NCBI GenBank assembly: GCA_964561005.1
Contig: CAZLNO010000045.1
Span: 1 to 28,517, forward strand
DNA: 28,517 nt
Reading direction: 5' to 3'
From: CAZLNO01 sp964561005
Lineage (GTDB): Bacteria > Pseudomonadota > Alphaproteobacteria > Kiloniellales > Rhodovibrionaceae
In this document: in pieces, positions 26,081 to 28,517 of the stretch
Layout of the letters: every line of letters starts with the position of its first letter
How positions within the stretch are numbered: position 1 is the first letter of the stretch
Program-made: the position numbers and the translations under genes
Notes under the pieces: model-generated
Databases searched by the model: none
What the model saw: only the letters and a program-made list of their open reading frames with translations
What the model was told of the DNA's origin: nothing

Positions 26081-26893
26081 CTAGGCCACGGCCCCGGCCG
26101 CCGCGTCGCGATCCTGCAAGCCCGCCAGCCACAGATCGGCCTCGCGGTCGCGACGGTCGCGCAGGCCCTTGCTGTCCGGCCACAGACGCTTCATGGCGCG
26201 GATGCGCTCGGGCACGACGTCCAGGTCGCCCGCGACGGTCAGGTCACGGATCTCCCGCATCTCGCGCCGGCGGTCGCTGTCGGCGACGCTGGGCCCCCGG
26301 TTGAAGACCAGGCTCACCAGCACGCTGCGACACAGGCCGGGCAGGTTGTCGAAGGCAATGTAGACCTCGCGCGTCTTGCCGACCTCGCGCGGCAGGCTGC
26401 GCTCGATGAAGACCTGCCAGGCCTGTGGCCACGGCACCTGGATGTCTCCCAGCGCCGCCACGTCGTCCGCGCTGGCGGCCATGCCCAGGAAGGGACGCAG
26501 ACGGTCGAGAGCGCCATCCGGCAGGCGCTCGCCCCAGTCGCGCTCGAAGATGTCCGCCGAGAAGCGCAGGTCGTAGCCGACGCCGATGGTGACCCCGCTC
26601 GATTCGCCCGGCCAGTGCGGGTGGGCGGCGTGGCGCTCGTAGAAGTGCCGCCCGCCGGTCTCCTCGCGAGCGATGAAGGTGACACCCTGGGTCGGCAGGT
26701 CCGGCGAGGGCTCCGGCTGTCTTTCCAGCCAGTCCAGCAGGGCCGGGTCGGCCGTCTCCCCCGGCGGCAGATGCGCCAGCGCGCGAGCGTCGGCGATGGC
26801 CCGCCGGGTGTTGGGTCCCATCAGGCCGTCGGTCTCCAGCAGACCGCCGACCTTGTTCAGCAGGCGTTGCAGGTGTTCCACTTCGGCGCTCAT
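26081..26893 (-). CDS. Peptidoglycan-binding/lysozyme-like protein
   Basis: This 270-residue protein has an N-terminal peptidoglycan-binding helical domain (about 5-36, EHLQRLLNKVGGLLETDG then LMGPNTRRAI). A pesticin/T4-lysozyme-like domain begins near 72. The region IAREETGGRHFYE holds the likely catalytic Glu (77 or 78), and GVTIGVGYDLR holds the Thr (102) equivalent to Thr26 of T4 lysozyme. The usual Asp between them is not obvious; the intervening stretch has Glu86 and Glu97 instead. No signal peptide is present, so export would need a holin or another route, or the protein acts during lysis. A CtrA-type box lies 65-80 bp upstream. Phage or gene-transfer-agent origin is possible, but no other phage genes are nearby. 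Confidence 0.75.
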   Translation of the reverse strand: MSAEVEHLQRLLNKVGGLLETDGLMGPNTRRAIADARALAHLPPGETADPALLDWLERQPEPSPDLPTQGVTFIAREETGGRHFYERHAAHPHWPGESSGVTIGVGYDLRFSADIFERDWGERLPDGALDRLRPFLGMAASADDVAALGDIQVPWPQAWQVFIERSLPREVGKTREVYIAFDNLPGLCRSVLVSLVFNRGPSVADSDRRREMREIRDLTVAGDLDVVPERIRAMKRLWPDSKGLRDRRDREADLWLAGLQDRDAAAGAVA

Positions 26894-26957
26894 CGGTCCG
26901 CCGCCCCTTCTCGGTCATGGCCAAGTCGAAGTTCGCGCTGCACTTCGGATGATTTCG

Positions 26958-26973
26958 TTAACATGATATTAAC
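26958..26973. promoter_or_regulatory. CtrA-type binding site
   Basis: TTAACATGATATTAAC is an exact match to the CtrA consensus TTAA-N7-TTAAC. It lies 65 bp upstream of the lysozyme-like start on the minus strand, a usual place for an activating CtrA site overlapping the -35 region. In this GC-rich sequence a chance match is unlikely but not excluded. Confidence 0.6.
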
Positions 26974-27048
26974 CTTCTTGTGGCGGGCGCGACAACCAAA
27001 TCCCCGCGCCGGCACGAGCCCGACTGAGCCGACGCGAAACTGCCCGAG

Positions 27049-27054
27049 TATAAT
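27049..27054 (+). promoter_or_regulatory. TATAAT -10-like box
   Basis: A perfect TATAAT lies 143 bp upstream of the hypothetical gene. No good -35 is found 16-19 bp upstream (the best match is CTGAGC, 3 of 6). On the other strand the same patch reads TATACT, so either direction is possible. The support is weak. Confidence 0.3.
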
Positions 27055-27197
27055 ATTCTTGTTTTGTTCTTTTTGCAAGCCGTGATGTCGGCGCGGCGCG
27101 GTTTTGGACCGGGGCGGTTTCCGGGCTACGCTGGCGGCACCCGGCCCTGCCCGGCGTACCGTGGCCGCCGGGCGAGCAAGCCTTCGGGACCGCCGCC

Positions 27198-27608
27198 ATG
27201 ACCGCCGCCGCCATCGCCATCCACAGCCTCGACCACGCCCGCGCCGCGCTGCGGGCAGCCAAGGAAACGGGCGAGATCTTGGTGCTGGTCTCCGCGCCCG
27301 GCGCGGCCGCCTATGTCGGGCCGGGCTGGTTCCGGGAGGTCGTCGACCAGGCCCGGCAAGCATATCCGGCGGTTCGGGTGGACGCCTTCCTGGACTGCGG
27401 CGCGCGTCCCGGCGACGCCCTCGCCGCCCTTCGCGCCGGGGTTCCCGGCGTGATTTTCACCGGCGAACCGCGAGTCGCCGACAAGCTGGCCGCCCTGGCC
27501 GAGGCGCGAGGCGTCGCCTTTCGCCGCGCGCGGCCCGATGTGGTGCTGGATCTGCTGAACGCCACCGACCCCGCGGCCGAATGCCGGCGCGCGCTGCGCG
27601 GCCATTGA
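27198..27608 (+). CDS. Conserved-looking hypothetical protein (136 aa)
   Basis: I do not recognise a named family for this 136-residue cytosolic protein. It has alternating strands and helices with glycine-rich turns: EILVLVSAPGAAAYVGPGWF, then VDAFLDCGARPGDALAALRAG, then VPGVIFTGEP and VADKLAALAEARG. The pattern resembles half of a beta/alpha barrel or a small Rossmann-like fold. One cysteine lies in LDCGARPGDA. The gene precedes the ThiE-like gene by 31 bp on the same strand, so the two are probably co-transcribed. The ATG is preceded only by a weak purine-rich site. A role linked to the ThiE-like protein is inference. Confidence 0.65.
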   Translation: MTAAAIAIHSLDHARAALRAAKETGEILVLVSAPGAAAYVGPGWFREVVDQARQAYPAVRVDAFLDCGARPGDALAALRAGVPGVIFTGEPRVADKLAALAEARGVAFRRARPDVVLDLLNATDPAAECRRALRGH

Positions 27609-27639
27609 AAGCCGCCGCCACAGGCTCTATCCCAACTGC

Positions 27640-28239
27640 ATGACCGAGCACGACGACGCACCTCGCCTGTACCTGGTCGCCGAGGCCGGGATCACCCGCG
27701 GCACTCTGGAAGCCGCGCTGGACGGCGGCGATGTCGCCTGCCTGCTGCTGCGCGGCGCCGAGGCGGGCGGCCGGAACCTCGTGACCGCCGCACAGGACCG
27801 CGGCGTCGCCGTGCTGGTCATGGACGATCCGGCGCTGGCCGACCGCCTGGGCGTCGACGGCGTGCACCTGGGTCCCGGCGGCGACGTGGCGGCAACGCGC
27901 CGGCGCCTGGGCGAGGAGGCCATCGTCGGCGCGAGCTGCGGCGACTCCCGCCACGACGCCATGCTGGCGGGCGAGGCCGGCGCCGACTACGTCGCCTTCT
28001 CCGGCCGCGACGGCGATCCCGAGGCGGCGGCCGACCCCGCGATCCTGGACTGGTGGCAGACCATGATGACCGTGCCCTGCGTCGCCATGGGCCGCATCGG
28101 GCTCGGCGACGTCCACGCCCTGGCCGCCGCCGGCGCCGACTTCGTGGCGCTGCAGGCCGCCGTCCGGGACCACCCGGACGGCCCCGCCGCCGCCGTGGCG
28201 GAGGCGGTCGCGCAGCTTGGCCGCGTGCGCCGCGGCTGA
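27640..28239 (+). CDS. Divergent ThiE-like protein
   Basis: This 199-residue protein has the beta/alpha-barrel pattern of thiamine-phosphate synthase/TenI: VDGVHLG, then IVGASCGDSRHDAMLAGEAG, ADYVAF, and AMGRIGLGDVHALAAAGAD near the end. Several catalytic signatures are changed. The QLRxK segment reads LLLRGAE, the NDR segment reads MDDPALA, GQxD reads GPGGD, the GPVFPTxTK phosphate/substrate loop is absent, and AIGGI reads AMGRI. It is therefore unlikely to be a normal ThiE that binds HMP-PP, and may be a TenI-like or repurposed paralogue. No clear ribosome site is seen before the ATG. It lies 141 bp upstream of efp. Confidence 0.8.
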   Translation: MTEHDDAPRLYLVAEAGITRGTLEAALDGGDVACLLLRGAEAGGRNLVTAAQDRGVAVLVMDDPALADRLGVDGVHLGPGGDVAATRRRLGEEAIVGASCGDSRHDAMLAGEAGADYVAFSGRDGDPEAAADPAILDWWQTMMTVPCVAMGRIGLGDVHALAAAGADFVALQAAVRDHPDGPAAAVAEAVAQLGRVRRG

Positions 28240-28380
28240 TCGCCCGACGGGCCGGCGGGTGGCAGTTGCCAGGGCCGGGGCAAGCTGTTAGCTTCCGCGC
28301 CGCCGCACGCCGGGGGTGCCCGGCCTACGACATCGTTGCGGCCCAAGCGACGCCCCACACCAGCGGATTCAAGCACGACG

Positions 28381-28517
28381 ATGCCGAAGATCGATGGGAA
28401 TCAGATCCGTCCCGGAAACGTGATCGAGCACAACGGCCGCGTCTGGCGGGTCATGAAGACGGAGCACGTCAAGCCCGGCAAGGGCGGCGCCTTCATGCAG
28501 GTCGAGATGCGCGACCT
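28381..28517 (+). CDS. efp: Elongation factor P, N-terminal part (3' truncated by window)
   Basis: The frame encodes the first 45 residues of EF-P, the factor that relieves ribosome stalling at consecutive prolines. MPKIDGNQIRPGNVIEHNG matches the family's N-terminus. The loop VKPGKGGAF carries Lys34, the position modified by beta-lysylation or another group in many species, and is fully conserved. The rest lies beyond the window. Upstream, 28240-28380 is noncoding with an 11-nt palindrome at 28242-28252 (GCCCGACGGGC) and a weak -35/-10 pair (TTGCCA at 28266, TTAGCT at 28288); I do not call that promoter firmly. Confidence 0.95.
   Translation, partial: MPKIDGNQIRPGNVIEHNGRVWRVMKTEHVKPGKGGAFMQVEMRD

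Larger units (their letters stand above)
26894..27197. other. Intergenic region between lysozyme-like gene and hypothetical gene
   Basis: This 304-bp divergent spacer contains the CtrA-type box (26958-26973), an AT-rich patch at 27046-27082 with TATAAT, and a T-rich stretch after it (27054-27075). The remainder, about 27085-27197, is GC-rich with no element I can support. No gene, RNA or terminator is visible in it. Confidence 0.55.

Noticed and set aside
28266..28293. Possible promoter TTGCCA/TTAGCT before efp
   Set aside because: The -10 matches the consensus at only two positions; it is too weak to call.

Overview
The window is a high-GC, densely coded chromosomal segment. The protein families and gene order point to an alphaproteobacterium, most likely of the Rhodospirillales type: a cpa-named Tad pilus locus, RecG beginning near LRPEILYPLF, a PAS_5-family protein, a MeaB GTPase, a CtrA-type box, and a ThiE-like gene just upstream of efp. 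No rRNA, tRNA, CRISPR array or insertion sequence was seen.

Region 1 (1-11552) is a Tad/Flp pilus assembly operon, all on the plus strand with overlaps or short gaps: prepilin peptidase (partial), cpaB, cpaC secretin, cpaD lipoprotein, cpaE, cpaF ATPase, tadB, tadC, tadD, two pseudopilins (TadE and TadF type) and the vWA protein TadG. The pilin gene would lie upstream of the window. Region 2 (11600-13993) continues on the same strand with a ParB-like protein, a single-pass membrane protein whose N-terminus resembles a ribbon-helix-helix/PodJ motif, and a 60-residue protein. These three overlap or abut and look like an appendix to the pilus operon; I infer a possible role in positioning.

Region 3 (14006-18584): recG on the minus strand converges on region 2. 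A 306-bp spacer of locally higher A+T separates it from a divergent gene for a DUF4214/cadherin-like/leishmanolysin-like metalloprotease, followed by a PilZ-domain gene. Region 4 (18598-22334, minus) is a co-directional set: CLC-type anion transporter with CBS domains, alpha/beta hydrolase and EamA transporter, the last two overlapping by 4 bp. Region 5 (22501-25056): an MlaC/Ttg2D-like gene with a promoter placed for a leaderless mRNA, a MeaB-like GTPase on the minus strand, and a class I methyltransferase.

Region 6 (25057-25581) is a 525-bp noncoding stretch and the most interesting part of the window. It holds two TTGC/GCAA palindromes, a near-consensus sigma-54 -24/-12 promoter, two hairpins and a strong intrinsic terminator. 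Together they predict a sigma-54-dependent small RNA of about 150 nt, or an attenuated leader, ahead of a PAS_5 gene. Region 7 (26081-28517): a peptidoglycan-binding/lysozyme-like gene (minus) with a perfect CtrA box upstream, a small hypothetical gene, a degenerate ThiE-like gene and the start of efp.

All calls come from reading the sequence and remembered family motifs; no database search was run.
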